From Siccirubricoccus soli (GTDB lineage: Bacteria > Pseudomonadota > Alphaproteobacteria > Acetobacterales > Acetobacteraceae), in NCBI RefSeq assembly GCF_024178315.1, contig NZ_JAMZIK010000006.1, positions 26,674-90,673 on the forward strand: a stretch of 64,000 nt of DNA, written 5' to 3'. Below, in pieces: positions 27,440 through 36,215 of this stretch; positions within the stretch are counted from its first letter, which is position 1, and each line of letters opens with the position of its first letter. The notes below the pieces were generated by a model that was not told the DNA's origin, made no database searches, and saw only the letters and a list, made by a program, of their open reading frames with translations. A program made the position numbers and the translations under genes.

Positions 27440-28114
27440 ATGCGTGCGCGCCTTGCCTCGCTGGCCTGTCTCCTGGCGCTGCTCGGCTGCGCCGGCACGT
27501 CGGAGGAGTGGCTGGGCCTGCCGCGGCTGCGGCAGGTGCTGCCCGACCTCAGCTGGCAGGATGTCGCCCAGCGCCTGCCCTTCCCCACCGAGGAGGAAGA
27601 GGTCTCGGCCAGCGGCAACCGGGTGATTCGGGTCTGGGTCGGCCGCCGCGCGCATCACGCCATCCTATTGCAGGAACTCGGCACCCGCCGGCTTTGGCGC
27701 ACCGCCTCCGGCATCGTCATCGCCACCGATGGCGGCCGCGTGGTCGCCACCTCCGGCCTCCGGGACATGCTGGTGGCCACCCGCTTCGACGGGCCGGACC
27801 CGCTGGACTCGCCCGGCGCCCTGCTGGGCCCCGCGGTGCAGGCGCGGCGGATGATCGACCTGATGCGGCCGGACCGGAACCCGGAAGGGATGCGCTTCGG
27901 CATCTCGGTGGAATGCCGGCTGCAGGGCCGCCCGACCGAGGAGAACCCGGAGGTGCTGCTGGTGACGGAGCGCTGCCGCGCCCCTGGGGAGGGCCGCTTC
28001 ACCAACCGCTACTGGGTCACCGCCGCGGATGGCCAGGTGCTGCGGGCCGAGCAATGGGTCGGCGCCGATGTGCCGACCCTGGCGCTGGAATTCGCCTTCA
28101 CCCCCGCCAGCTGA
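27440..28114 (+). CDS. YjbF/GfcB-family exopolysaccharide lipoprotein
   Basis: A 224-aa lipoprotein: signal peptide MRARLASLACLLALLGCAG with lipobox LLGC (Cys17). The mature domain (SASGNRVIRVWVGRRAHHAI, LWRTASGIVIATDGGRVVAT, FGISVECRL, TNRYWVTAADGQVLRAEQW) fits YjbF/GfcB, the outer-membrane lipoprotein of the E. coli yjbEFGH and group 4 capsule gene sets. Its usual partner YjbH is 8 kb away at 36216. The 3' end overlaps the convergent transferase gene by 17 bases. The ATG at 27440 yields the ideal lipoprotein signal. Confidence 0.82.
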   Translation: MRARLASLACLLALLGCAGTSEEWLGLPRLRQVLPDLSWQDVAQRLPFPTEEEEVSASGNRVIRVWVGRRAHHAILLQELGTRRLWRTASGIVIATDGGRVVATSGLRDMLVATRFDGPDPLDSPGALLGPAVQARRMIDLMRPDRNPEGMRFGISVECRLQGRPTEENPEVLLVTERCRAPGEGRFTNRYWVTAADGQVLRAEQWVGADVPTLALEFAFTPAS

Positions 28115-29153
28115 GCCCCGCCCGCCGCACCCGGAGCGCGACGTAGAGCGTCCAGCCCAGCTGCAAGGCCAGGGCGGGCAGCACCACCAGCGGCTTCAGG
28201 AGCCCGGGCAGGGCCAGGAACCAGGCCGCCAGCCCGGCATGGAACAGCGCGAAGCCCCAATGCGTGGCCGCCACCACCCGCACCGGCACGCCGCTGCGCT
28301 GCGCCATCTGATAGAGATGGGTGCGATGCGGCGCCCCCACCCGGTCGCCCATCGCCCCCCGCCGCGCCAGGGTGAAGGCGGCGTCCCAGAGCAGGCCCAA
28401 GAGCAGCAGCGGCACGATGAGGAAGCTGACCTGCGTCGCATCGAAGCGCGCGGCGGCGACCGCCAGCACCGCCAGCATGAAGCCGGCGAACTGGCTGCCG
28501 ACATCGCCCATGAAGATGCGCGCCGGATGCAGGTTGAAGGGCAGGAAGCCGGCGAAGCCCGCCGCCAGGAACAGCGCCGCGGCGTAGACGAACCAGCCGC
28601 CCTGATGCGCGGCGATGGCCGCCAGCGCGGCGCAGGCGATGAGCAGCGTGCCGCCCACCAGCCCGTCCAGCCCATCCATGAAATTCACCGCATTGGTGCA
28701 GCCGAGGATCCAGATCAGGGTCAGCCCCAGGCCGAGCGGGCCGAGCTCCGCATAGCCGATATAGGGCAGGGCGAGGCGGGAGAGGCTGAGGCCGCTGCCG
28801 ATCGCCACCAACGCCGCGGCGAGCTGGCAGGCGAAGCGCAGCCGGGCCGAGAGGCTCCGCATATCGTCCACCAGCGCGACGCCGGCGATGGCGATGGCGG
28901 CCAGGATGACGCCGAGGAATTGCCGCTCCGCCAGCCGGGCGAAATCGGCGAAGAGGTAGAGCACCACCATGCCGGCAATGAAGGCGAGCACGACGCCCAC
29001 CCCGCCGCCGCGGGGCGTGGGCCGGCTATGGGCCGAGCGGGCATTGGGATGGTCGAGGATCGGGAAGGCGATCATCGCCCGCACCGCGGCGGCGGAGAGC
29101 CCGGCCAGGCAGAGCGCGAAGGCCAGGTGCTGGAGGAAGGCGGCAAGCGTCAT
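28098..29153 (-). CDS. WecA/MraY-type undecaprenyl-phosphate sugar-1-phosphate transferase
   Basis: A 351-aa polytopic membrane protein of glycosyltransferase family 4 (WecA, MraY, TagO), which starts polymer synthesis by moving a sugar-1-phosphate from a UDP-sugar to undecaprenyl phosphate. Motifs in order: HSRPTPRGGGVGVV, VALVDDMRSLSARLRF (DD), GCTNAVNFMDGLDGLVGG (NxxNxxDGxDGL), MGDVGSQFAGF and the late loop GAPHRTHLYQ. About ten membrane segments. The ATG at 29153 is preferred to one at 29195 because the first helix begins directly after it. It could initiate the polysaccharide handled by the locus at 36-46 kb. Confidence 0.9.
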   Translation of the reverse strand: MTLAAFLQHLAFALCLAGLSAAAVRAMIAFPILDHPNARSAHSRPTPRGGGVGVVLAFIAGMVVLYLFADFARLAERQFLGVILAAIAIAGVALVDDMRSLSARLRFACQLAAALVAIGSGLSLSRLALPYIGYAELGPLGLGLTLIWILGCTNAVNFMDGLDGLVGGTLLIACAALAAIAAHQGGWFVYAAALFLAAGFAGFLPFNLHPARIFMGDVGSQFAGFMLAVLAVAAARFDATQVSFLIVPLLLLGLLWDAAFTLARRGAMGDRVGAPHRTHLYQMAQRSGVPVRVVAATHWGFALFHAGLAAWFLALPGLLKPLVVLPALALQLGWTLYVALRVRRAGLSWRG

Positions 29154-29231
29154 GCGCCGCGGGTTTGGCGGAAGCGGGGGGCGCGGGCAAGACATGGCGG
29201 GCGCCAGGGCCGCCCAGGGCGAGGCGCACGG

Positions 29232-29277
29232 CCGGCCGGCGGCAGCCGCCTCGTTCTTGGGGGCTGCCGCCGGCCGG
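29232..29277 (-). terminator. Strong hairpin downstream of the ars operon
   Basis: CCGGCCGGCGGCAGCC (29232-29247) pairs perfectly over 16 bp with 29262-29277, loop 14 bases. It lies just past the stop of the arsenite transporter gene on the minus strand and before the transferase start, as expected of a terminator or transcript-end structure, although no T-run follows. Confidence 0.6.
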
Positions 29278-29304
29278 TCCGGCGTCCCGCCGAGGCTGGA
29301 ACAC

Positions 29305-30399
29305 CTATCCGGAGGCCGGACGCCCCGCGCCCCGCTCGTACCAGGCGCGGCTCCGCATCACGATATGGACCACCGAGAGCATCACCGGCACCTCGACCAG
29401 CACGCCGACCACGGTGGCCAGGGCGGCGCCGGACTCGAAGCCGAACAGGCTGATGGCCGCTGCCACGGCGAGTTCGAAGAAATTGCTGGCGCCGATCAGG
29501 GCGGAGGGCCCGGCCACGCTGTGCGCCGAGCCACATTGCCGGTTCAGCAGGTAGGCGAGGCCGGCATTGAGATAGACCTGGAGGAGGATGGGCACGGCGA
29601 GCAGCAGGATGACCAGCGGCTGCGCCAGGATCTGCCCGCCCTGGAAGCCGAACAGCAGCACCAGCGTGGCAAGCAGCGCCACCAGCGAGACCGGGTGCAG
29701 CGCCTTCAGGGTGCGCTGCAGCGCCGCCTCCCCGCCGGCGGCCAGCTTCGCGCGGCGCCAGAGCTGCGCGGCGAGGAGCGGCACGATGATGTAGAGCCCC
29801 ACCGAGAGCAGCAGCGTGTCCCACGGCACCGCGATGGCGGAGAGGCCGAGCAGCAGGCCCACCACCGGCGCGAAGGCCACAACCATGATGGCGTCGTTCA
29901 GCGCCACCTGGCTGAGCGTGAAATTCGGCTCGCCATCGGTCAGCCGGCTCCAGACGAAGACCATCGCCGTGCAGGGCGCGGCGGCGAGGAGGATGAGGCC
30001 GGCGACGTAGCTCTCTACCTGGGCCGCCGGCAGCCAGGGGCGGAACAGCCAGCCGATGAAGAGCCAGCCCAGCACGGCCATGGAGAAGGGCTTCACCAGC
30101 CAGTTCACGCCGAGCGTCACGGCGATGCCGCGCCAGTGCCGCGTGACCTGCCCCATGGCGGCGAAATCCACCCGCAGCAGCATGGGCACGATCATCGCCC
30201 AGATGAGCAGGGCGACCGGGATGTTGACCTGCGCCAGTTCCATGCGGCCGAGCGCCTGGAACGGCCCCGGCAGCACGGCACCGAGCGCGATGCCGGCGAG
30301 GATGCAGAGCGCGACCCAGAGGGTCAGGTAGCGCTCGAAGCGGCCCATGGCGGCGCGGCGGCGCAGGATGGCGGCCTCGCCCTCGGCAGCGGCGCTCAT
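29305..30399 (-). CDS. ACR3-family arsenite efflux transporter
   Basis: A 364-aa inner-membrane arsenite/H+ antiporter of the ACR3 family, with about ten membrane segments, typical length 340-370. The functionally required cysteine lies in LAAAPCTAMVFVWSRL; other family blocks are VKPFSMAVLGWLF, NDAIMVVAFAP and GASNFFELAVAAAISLFG. Its ATG at 30399 overlaps the arsC stop (ATGA). Together with arsC and arsR it forms an arsenic resistance operon: ArsC reduces arsenate to arsenite and this protein expels it. Confidence 0.95.
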   Translation of the reverse strand: MSAAAEGEAAILRRRAAMGRFERYLTLWVALCILAGIALGAVLPGPFQALGRMELAQVNIPVALLIWAMIVPMLLRVDFAAMGQVTRHWRGIAVTLGVNWLVKPFSMAVLGWLFIGWLFRPWLPAAQVESYVAGLILLAAAPCTAMVFVWSRLTDGEPNFTLSQVALNDAIMVVAFAPVVGLLLGLSAIAVPWDTLLLSVGLYIIVPLLAAQLWRRAKLAAGGEAALQRTLKALHPVSLVALLATLVLLFGFQGGQILAQPLVILLLAVPILLQVYLNAGLAYLLNRQCGSAHSVAGPSALIGASNFFELAVAAAISLFGFESGAALATVVGVLVEVPVMLSVVHIVMRSRAWYERGAGRPASG

Positions 30400-30833
30400 G
30401 CCGCAGCGTTCCCGGCGACGCGGCGCCCTGCGACATCGATGACCGGCTCGCCATCCTCCTTGGCGAAGGCGCCGCGCTGCGGGTTCGGCAGGATGTCGAG
30501 CACCGCCTCGGACGGCCGGCACAGCCTCGCGCCGAGCGGCGTCACCACGATGGGGCGGTTGATGAGGATGGGATGGGCCAGCATGGCGTCGAGCAATTGC
30601 TCGTCCGTCAGCGCCGGATCGCCGAGGCCGAGCGCGTCATGCGGCGTGCCCTTCCGCCGCAGCAGGTCGCGGACCGTGACCCCCATGCGCCGGATCAGGT
30701 CCCGCAGCGCGTCGCGCGAGGGCGGTGTCTTCAGGTACTCGATGATGCGGGGCTCCTCGCCGCTGTTGCGGATGAGGCCGAGGGTATTGCGGGAGGTCCC
30801 GCAATCCGGGTTGTGGTAGATGGTGACGGTCAC
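30396..30833 (-). CDS. arsC: Arsenate reductase (glutaredoxin-dependent type)
   Basis: A 145-aa ArsC of the E. coli R773 type, which reduces arsenate to arsenite with glutathione and glutaredoxin. The catalytic cysteine is C11 in HNPDCGTSRNTL; the downstream arginines around RDLIRRMG and LINRPIVVTPLGARLCRP match the family's substrate-binding residues. Usual length about 140. It overlaps the transporter gene by four bases and follows arsR after 120 bases. Confidence 0.95.
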   Translation of the reverse strand: MTVTIYHNPDCGTSRNTLGLIRNSGEEPRIIEYLKTPPSRDALRDLIRRMGVTVRDLLRRKGTPHDALGLGDPALTDEQLLDAMLAHPILINRPIVVTPLGARLCRPSEAVLDILPNPQRGAFAKEDGEPVIDVAGRRVAGNAAA

Positions 30834-30953
30834 GCTGCCTGCACCTCGATGCTGCCGGGGCGGCCCTGCCCGCCGCCATCCGGGATGCGCCCGCCGCTGG
30901 CCGCGCGGCGCGGGACGGGCGTGGCGGGCCGGGCCGGATGCATCGCCCGCGCC

Positions 30954-31310
30954 TCAGGCCGCCGATGTGCTGCCGCCGCGCCGCGGCGCCATCGCCGCCG
31001 GCTGGCAGACGGGCGCGCAGGCCACGGTGCCGCCGCAGCAATTCTCGGTCAGATAGGCGACGAGGCCGTTCACCGCCTCCGGCACCATGGCGTAGAAGAC
31101 TTGGCGGCTGACGCGCCGCTGGGACACCAGCCCCGCATGCAGCAGGGTCTGCAGGTGGAAGGCCATGGAGCTCGGGGCCATGCCCAGCCGCTCGGCGATG
31201 CCCCCGGCCGGGAGGCCATCGGGTCCCGCCGCGACAAGCAAGCGGTAGACCGCGAGTCGGTGCTCATGCGCGAGGGCGCCCAGGGCGCCGACGACCTCCT
31301 TCGCCTCCAT
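30954..31310 (-). CDS. arsR: ArsR-family arsenic-responsive repressor
   Basis: A 118-aa ArsR/SmtB repressor. The winged helix covers about residues 5-85 (GALAHEHRLAVYRLLV, IAERLGMAPSSMAFHLQTL, VSRQVFYAM). It lacks the R773-type CVC motif in the recognition helix; instead cysteines cluster in the tail (ENCCGG and ACAPVC), a pattern in which arsenite is sensed by C-terminal thiols. The ATG at 31310, with GGAGG seven bases upstream, was preferred to an earlier in-frame start at 31412 because the winged helix starts immediately. It should repress arsR-arsC-acr3 from the palindrome listed upstream. Confidence 0.93.
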   Translation of the reverse strand: MEAKEVVGALGALAHEHRLAVYRLLVAAGPDGLPAGGIAERLGMAPSSMAFHLQTLLHAGLVSQRRVSRQVFYAMVPEAVNGLVAYLTENCCGGTVACAPVCQPAAMAPRRGGSTSAA

Positions 31311-31707
31311 TCCGAAGCCTCCGGCCGAATATTCGGTAATTCTCGAATAAACGAAGCCGGCGGGCGGAGCAACGGGAATTCGAAGAATGTCGAATCCGAC
31401 CGGCGGCGCCACCCCGGCGGCCGTGCCAAAGGCAGGAAGGCCGGCGGCCTCCGCGGCGCCTCGCCGTCATCCGCCGCAGCTCCCACCGAGAGCTCGGGCA
31501 GCTCGGCTGCGCTGGGCATGGGGAGACCCGGACTGCCATGCCGGGCCTCCCGCTGCGCGGGGGCCGGGACCGGACCGGCTGCCCGAGGCCCGACGGCCAT
31601 CCGGGATCCGCGGTTGCACGCCGCAGCCATCCCGGCCATGTCCTGCGGCAAGGCTCGCGCGCCCGAGGCAACGCGGCCCAGGGGCAGGAAGCAGGAGCGC
31701 GTGGGTG
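31311..31707. other. Divergent region between arsR and the PanE-like gene
   Basis: About 400 non-coding bases. The arsR-proximal 90 bases are less GC-rich and hold the likely ars promoter and operator. The rest is GC-rich without visible structure; the promoter of the gene at 31708 must lie here but is not evident. Confidence 0.4.
31325..31336. promoter_or_regulatory. Palindromic candidate ArsR operator
   Basis: CCGAATATTCGG is a perfect 12-base palindrome 15 bases upstream of the arsR start. Related half sites CGAATA (near 31344) and TCGAAT (31389-31394) recur in the next 60 bases. Position and AT-rich core fit an ArsR-family operator overlapping the ars promoter. Confidence 0.5.
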
Positions 31708-32622
31708 ATGGCACCGCAAAGCATCGCCGTGGTCGGTCTTGGCGGAATCGGCGGCGTCGCCGCGGCGGCGCTGCATCTCGCCGGCCGGCACGATGTGCTG
31801 GCCTGCGTCCGGCGGCCACCCGGCCCGCTGGCCTTCCGGCACCCGGACGGCGTGACGCCGGTGGCGCTGCGCTGCCTTGCCGATCCGGCCGAGGCAGGCC
31901 CGGTGGACTGGATCCTGCTCTGCACCAAGGCGCAGGACACGGCGGCGGCCGGTGCCTGGCTGCGGCGGCTGACGGGCCCCGCCACCCGCGTGGCGGTGCT
32001 GCAGAACGGCCTCGGCCATGCGGAGCGGGTGCGGCCCTTCAGCGGCGAGGCGCCGGTGGTGCCGGTCGTCGTCTACTTCAATGGCGAGCGCAGCGGGGCG
32101 GGCGAGGTGCAGCTGCGCCGCGTCGCCGGGCACGACATGGCGGTGCCCGACGATGCGCATGGCCGGGCCTTCGCGGAGCTGCTCCGGGGCAGCCTGCTCG
32201 GCGCCCATCCGGCGCCGGATTTCCCCACCCTCGCCTGGCGCAAGCTGCTGATCAACATCGTGGCGAATCCGCTGACCGCGCTCACCCGCCAGCGCCAGCG
32301 CGTGCTGCGGCGCCCGGATATCCACGCGCTCGGCCTGGCGCTGCTGGAGGAGGCGATGGCGGTGGGCCGCGCCGCGGGGGCGGCGCTGGCGCCCGACGAG
32401 GCCGACCGGGTCTGGGCGACGCTCATGACCTTCCCGGAGGATGCCGGCACCTCGATGTACCACGACATCATGGCCGGGCGGTCGCTCGAGGTGGAGGCGC
32501 TGACCGGGCATGTGGTGGCACTGGGGGAGCGGTATGGCATCCCGACGCCGCTGAACCGCGCGATGCTCGTCCTGCTGCGCGCCACCGCTGACGGGATTGC
32601 CGAGGCGTCCACCGCCCGCTGA
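31708..32622 (+). CDS. 2-dehydropantoate 2-reductase family (PanE/ApbA)
   Basis: A 304-aa NADP-dependent ketopantoate-reductase-like protein. The N-terminal nucleotide fold is IAVVGLGGIGGVAAAALHLAG (G-x-G-x2-G), followed by ILLCTKAQDTAAA with the conserved lysine of K-x-x-D/Q, and VLQNGLGHAE; the second conserved lysine is in AWRKLLINIVANPLTAL. True PanE makes pantoate for CoA, but many relatives act on other 2-oxo acids, so the exact substrate is open. ATG at 31708, with GGAGCGCG about 10 bases upstream. Stands alone between the ars operon and a TRAP binding protein. Confidence 0.88.
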   Translation: MAPQSIAVVGLGGIGGVAAAALHLAGRHDVLACVRRPPGPLAFRHPDGVTPVALRCLADPAEAGPVDWILLCTKAQDTAAAGAWLRRLTGPATRVAVLQNGLGHAERVRPFSGEAPVVPVVVYFNGERSGAGEVQLRRVAGHDMAVPDDAHGRAFAELLRGSLLGAHPAPDFPTLAWRKLLINIVANPLTALTRQRQRVLRRPDIHALGLALLEEAMAVGRAAGAALAPDEADRVWATLMTFPEDAGTSMYHDIMAGRSLEVEALTGHVVALGERYGIPTPLNRAMLVLLRATADGIAEASTAR

Positions 32623-32719
32623 CGCGCCGCGACTCATGGCATGAGGCTAAAATAGGGTAGTAGCGGAAGGCGCCGCCGCCGGGAGACCCATCGGCGCCGC
32701 CCAAACGGAGGAAACGACA

Positions 32720-33805
32720 ATGGACAGACGCAGCATGCTGGCGGCGGGCGCCGTCCCGGCGGCGCTCGGCCTGGCCGCGCCGGCCCTGGCGCAGACCCGC
32801 CCCAAGGTGAGCTGGCGCCTCACCTCCAGCTTTCCGCGCAACCTGGATACGCTCTACGGCGCCGCGACCACCTTCGCGCGCATGGTCAGCGAGGCCACGG
32901 ATGGCGACTTCACCATCCGCATCTTCTCCCCGGGCGAGATCGTGCCCGCGCTCGAGGCGCGGGAGGCGACCTCCAAGGGCTTCGTCGAGAGCTGCTTCAC
33001 CGCCTCCTCCTACTCCATCGGCACCGACCCGGCCTTCATGTTCGGCACCGTGCTGCTGTTCGGCCTGAACAGCCGGCAGCAGATGGCCTATCTGTACGAG
33101 CTGGGCGGCAACGAGAAGCTGAACCGCCTACTCTACGCCAAGCACGACGTGCTGTGCTGGCCGCTGATCAGCACCGGCGCGCAGATGGGCGGCTGGTTCC
33201 GCAAGGAGATCCGCTCGCCCGAGGATCTGAAGGGGCTGAAATTCCGCATCGGCGGGCTGGCGGGCCATGTGTTCCAGCGCCTCGGCAGCGTGCCGCAGCA
33301 GATCGCGGCGGGCGACATCTATCCCTCGCTGGAGCGCGGGACGATCGACGCGGCCGAGTGGATCGGACCCTATGACGACGAGAAGCTCGGCCTCTACAAG
33401 GTCGCGCCCTATTACTACTACCCCGGCTGGTGGGAGGGGACGGGCATCCTCTCCCTCATCGTCAACAAGCAGAAATACGAGGAGCTGCCGCCCGCCTACC
33501 GCAGCATCGTGCAGACGGCGGCGGCGGCCACCACCTCGCTCGGCCTCGCCAAATACGATGCGCTGAACCCGCAGGCGCTGAGGCGGCTGGTGGCGGCGGG
33601 GGCGCAGCTCCGGCCCTTCCCGCAATCGGTGCTCGATGCCTGCTTCGACGAGACGACGAAGATGCATGAGGAGTACTCGCGGGCGGACCCGGTTTATGCC
33701 GAGATCTACCGGGAGATGACGGCGTTCCGGCAGGAGGCCTATCAATGGCTCCAGCTCTCGGAATACGCCTTCGACAGCTACCAGATCCGCCGACTGCGGC
33801 GCTGA
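32720..33805 (+). CDS. TRAP transporter DctP-type substrate-binding protein
   Basis: A 361-aa periplasmic binding protein. A signal peptide (MDRRSMLAAGAVPAALGLAA, cut near ALAQ) with a DRRSML start that could be Tat-like precedes a DctP fold: SWRLTSSFPRNLDTLYG, ISTGAQMGGWFRKEI, DLKGLKFRIGGLAG with the conserved arginine for the carboxylate, and IDAAEWIGPYDDEKLGL. The IDAAEWIGPYDD context resembles TakP/alpha-keto-acid-binding members. No TRAP permease genes of DctQM type are beside it. CGGAGGAAAC precedes the ATG. Confidence 0.92.
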   Translation: MDRRSMLAAGAVPAALGLAAPALAQTRPKVSWRLTSSFPRNLDTLYGAATTFARMVSEATDGDFTIRIFSPGEIVPALEAREATSKGFVESCFTASSYSIGTDPAFMFGTVLLFGLNSRQQMAYLYELGGNEKLNRLLYAKHDVLCWPLISTGAQMGGWFRKEIRSPEDLKGLKFRIGGLAGHVFQRLGSVPQQIAAGDIYPSLERGTIDAAEWIGPYDDEKLGLYKVAPYYYYPGWWEGTGILSLIVNKQKYEELPPAYRSIVQTAAAATTSLGLAKYDALNPQALRRLVAAGAQLRPFPQSVLDACFDETTKMHEEYSRADPVYAEIYREMTAFRQEAYQWLQLSEYAFDSYQIRRLRR

Positions 33806-34174
33806 TGGCCGGCCTGCTCCGCATGCCGGGTTCCGGCCGGAAGAGCGGGCAGGCCTGACACCTTGGGACAGCGTCCTGCGGTGACGCTGCTCCAGGCACG
33901 GCAGGGCGCAGCGCAGCCTGCGCGGGGCGGGCCGGGGCCGCGCAGCGCGCGCCGGCGACGCAGCGCAGGGGCCGCGGATCCCGGAGGACAGACATAGGAG
34001 GCAGGCGGCCGCATGGCGCACCCGCCCCGCATCGCACGCGCCACACCAATCATCCGCTGGCCGCCCGACATTCCGCCGGCGCGGCAGGGCCAAGGGCGCA
34101 TGGCGCGACGCAGCCGCCCGCCCCCTCCGGCGTTGCACGCGGACCGCCCGCGCCGTCTCCGCAGGAGTGTCCTC
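33806..34174. other. Non-coding gap before the SDR gene
   Basis: About 370 GC-rich bases. Short frames exist on both strands but none has protein-like features. GGAGGACAGACATAGGAGG near 33980 resembles ribosome sites but is not followed by a plausible gene. Confidence 0.35.
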
Positions 34175-35002
34175 ATGAGCCAGGCCCAACGTCCCCTCGC
34201 CATCGTCACCGGCGCCTCCACCGGCATCGGCCGGGAGCTGGCCAAGGTCTGCGCCCGGGAGGGCTTCGACCTGCTGATCTCCGCCGACGAGCCGGAGATC
34301 GAGGCTGCCGCGCAGGAACTCCGCGGGCTCGGCGCCGGCGTGGAGGCGGTGCAGGCCGACCTCGCCACCACCGAGGGCGTGGACAAGCTCCTCGCCGCCC
34401 TCCGCGGCCGTCCGGTGGAGGCGCTGCTGGCCAATGCCGGCCGCGGGCTGGGCAAGGGGTTCCTGGACCAGGACTGGCAGGCGGTCCGCCACGTCATCGA
34501 CACCAACGTCACCGGCACGCTCTACCTGATCCAGCAAGTCGGGCGCGGAATGCGGGCGCGGGGCCAGGGGCGGATCCTCATCACCGGCTCCATCGCCGGC
34601 TTCATCCCGGGCACCTACCAGGCGGTGTACAACGCCTCCAAATCCTTCCTCGACAGCTTCTCCTTCGCCCTGCGGCAGGAGGTGCAGGACCAGGGCATCA
34701 CCGTCACCTGCCTGATGCCGGGCGCCACCGAGACCGAGTTCTTCGAGCGCGCCGAGCTGATGGACACCAAGATCGGCCAGTCGAAGAAGGACGACCCGGC
34801 GGATGTAGCGGAGACCGGCTTCAAGGCCATGATGCGCGGCGAGGGCGACGTGGTGACCGGCTGGAGGAACAAGCTGCAGACCGCCATCGCCTCGGTGACG
34901 CCGGCCGGCATGCTGGCGGAGCAGCACCGCAAGACGGCCGCGCCGGGCACCGGCAGCAAGCCCGCCGCCGAGGCCATCCGGGAGAAGGACATGGAGCGGT
35001 GA
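34175..35002 (+). CDS. SDR-family oxidoreductase
   Basis: A 275-aa short-chain dehydrogenase. The Rossmann motif IVTGASTGIGRELAKV is at residues 10-25; NAGRG, the serine of TGSIAGF, and YNASKSFLDSF (Y-x3-K) complete the catalytic set. Usual length about 250, with a 20-residue polar tail. The second residue onward reads SQAQRPLAIVTGAS; ATG at 34175 preceded by CAGGAGTG. Substrate unknown; unlike the SDR at 17757 it lacks a membrane tail. Confidence 0.9.
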   Translation: MSQAQRPLAIVTGASTGIGRELAKVCAREGFDLLISADEPEIEAAAQELRGLGAGVEAVQADLATTEGVDKLLAALRGRPVEALLANAGRGLGKGFLDQDWQAVRHVIDTNVTGTLYLIQQVGRGMRARGQGRILITGSIAGFIPGTYQAVYNASKSFLDSFSFALRQEVQDQGITVTCLMPGATETEFFERAELMDTKIGQSKKDDPADVAETGFKAMMRGEGDVVTGWRNKLQTAIASVTPAGMLAEQHRKTAAPGTGSKPAAEAIREKDMER

Positions 35003-35288
35003 AGCAACGCGGTGCCATGCCGGGCGCGACGGCGTGACACCGCTGCAGCCACCGGCTTGGGGCATGGCCCGAGCCGCCGGGCGATTGCGCTCCGCGCAAA
35101 TGCCCCTGACCCCGGCATCCTCCTGAACGGGCGGACCGGGCCACTGCCGCCCATGCGCCAGCGCCGCGATCTCGCCAGGCGAGGTCGCCACCTCCCGGCA
35201 GGCAGCCGCCCCGGCTCGCGATACCAGCCCATGCGGCGCCCCCGGCGAACCGGGCGAAACGATACGTCCGCCGCAGCGTTCCCCCGGC

Positions 35289-36023
35289 ATGCGCCGCCTC
35301 CTCCGCCTGCTCCTGCTCCTGCTGCCTGTCTCCGCCTCGGCCGCCGGATTCGACGAATTCCAGGTCTTCGACGGCCGCATCGGGGAGCCGGGAAGCTTCG
35401 ACCTGAACCAGCATTTCAATGCCGGCCGGCGGGGCCGGCTGGGCGAGGGCGCGCCGCGCAACGGCCTGCTGCTGGAGACGGAGATCGGCTACGCCACCGC
35501 GCCCTGGCATGAGGTGGCGGTCTATATCCCGGTGGCGCGGGAATTCTCCGGCGACACCTTCGGCGGCGGCTTCAAGCTGCGCAACAGCTTCGTCGTCCCC
35601 GGCGCCGGCGACCGCCCCTTCGCCTATGGCTTCGACGTGGAACTGCGCCACCAATCCTACCGCTTCGCGGAGGCGGATTGGGCGGTGACCCTGCGGCCGA
35701 TCCTCGACCTGCGGCATGGCCCCTGGCAGCTCATCCTCAACCCGGCGGTGGAATTCCCGCTCGGCCGCGGTGGCCCGTCCTTCGCGCCGGCGCTGCGTGG
35801 GGTCCGGCAGGTGGCGGAGCGGGTCTGGCTCGGGGTGGAGCACTACATGGAATTCGGCCGCATCGACCGGCCGGAGGCGCCCCGCGGCCAGGCGCACCAG
35901 CTTTTCGTGACGGTCGATTTCCGGCTGACGGAGAAGGTCGGGCTGCATCTGGGCCTTGGCCACGGGCTGACCCATGCCAGCGACCGCTGGGCCGGCAAGG
36001 TGATCCTCAGCGTCGATTTCTGA
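35289..36023 (+). CDS. Outer-membrane beta-barrel-like protein, unknown function
   Basis: A 244-aa exported protein with a strong signal peptide (MRRLLRLLLLLLPVSASA-AG). The mature sequence is a series of alternating amphipathic strands (GLLLETEIGYATAPWHEVAV, FAYGFDVELRHQSYRF, WAVTLRPILDLR, GVEHYMEFGRID, HQLFVTVDFRLTEKVGLHLG) ending in VDF with terminal phenylalanine, the pattern of a small outer-membrane barrel. I do not recognise a named family. The 286-base gap upstream (35003-35288) shows no gene. Confidence 0.72.
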   Translation: MRRLLRLLLLLLPVSASAAGFDEFQVFDGRIGEPGSFDLNQHFNAGRRGRLGEGAPRNGLLLETEIGYATAPWHEVAVYIPVAREFSGDTFGGGFKLRNSFVVPGAGDRPFAYGFDVELRHQSYRFAEADWAVTLRPILDLRHGPWQLILNPAVEFPLGRGGPSFAPALRGVRQVAERVWLGVEHYMEFGRIDRPEAPRGQAHQLFVTVDFRLTEKVGLHLGLGHGLTHASDRWAGKVILSVDF

Positions 36024-36098
36024 GGCGTGGCGCGGGCACGCCCCGCCGCCGACAGGGATTGCGCCCCGACCCAGTCAGCCTCGCATGTGTTGGAAATC

Positions 36099-36173
36099 TG
36101 GAGCGGGCGATGGGAATCGAACCCACGACATTCAGCTTGGGAAGCTGACGTTCTACCTCTGAACTACGCCCGC
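36099..36173 (-). tRNA. tRNA-Gly (anticodon CCC)
   Basis: On the minus strand the acceptor stem GCGGGCG (36173-36167) pairs with CGCCCGC before TCCA; the D-arm is GTTCAGAGGTAGAAC, the anticodon arm TCAGC-TTCCCAA-GCTGA places CCC at 34-36, and the T-arm is GTGGG-TTCGATT-CCCAT with a GTTCGA-type loop. Length 75 including an encoded CCA. It decodes GGG glycine codons. Confidence 0.96.
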
Positions 36174-36215
36174 CCAGAGCCCCGACTGTAGCCGCCCCGC
36201 CGCAGGCCGGCAACC

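Noticed and set aside
29305..31310. Arsenic operon as a recently acquired island
   Set aside because: No mobility genes, flanking repeats or tRNA lie beside it and its base composition looks like that of its neighbours.
36007..36213. Short protein-like frame across the tRNA
   Set aside because: The peptide is the usual false frame produced by translating a tRNA gene; the tRNA-Gly structure explains the sequence.
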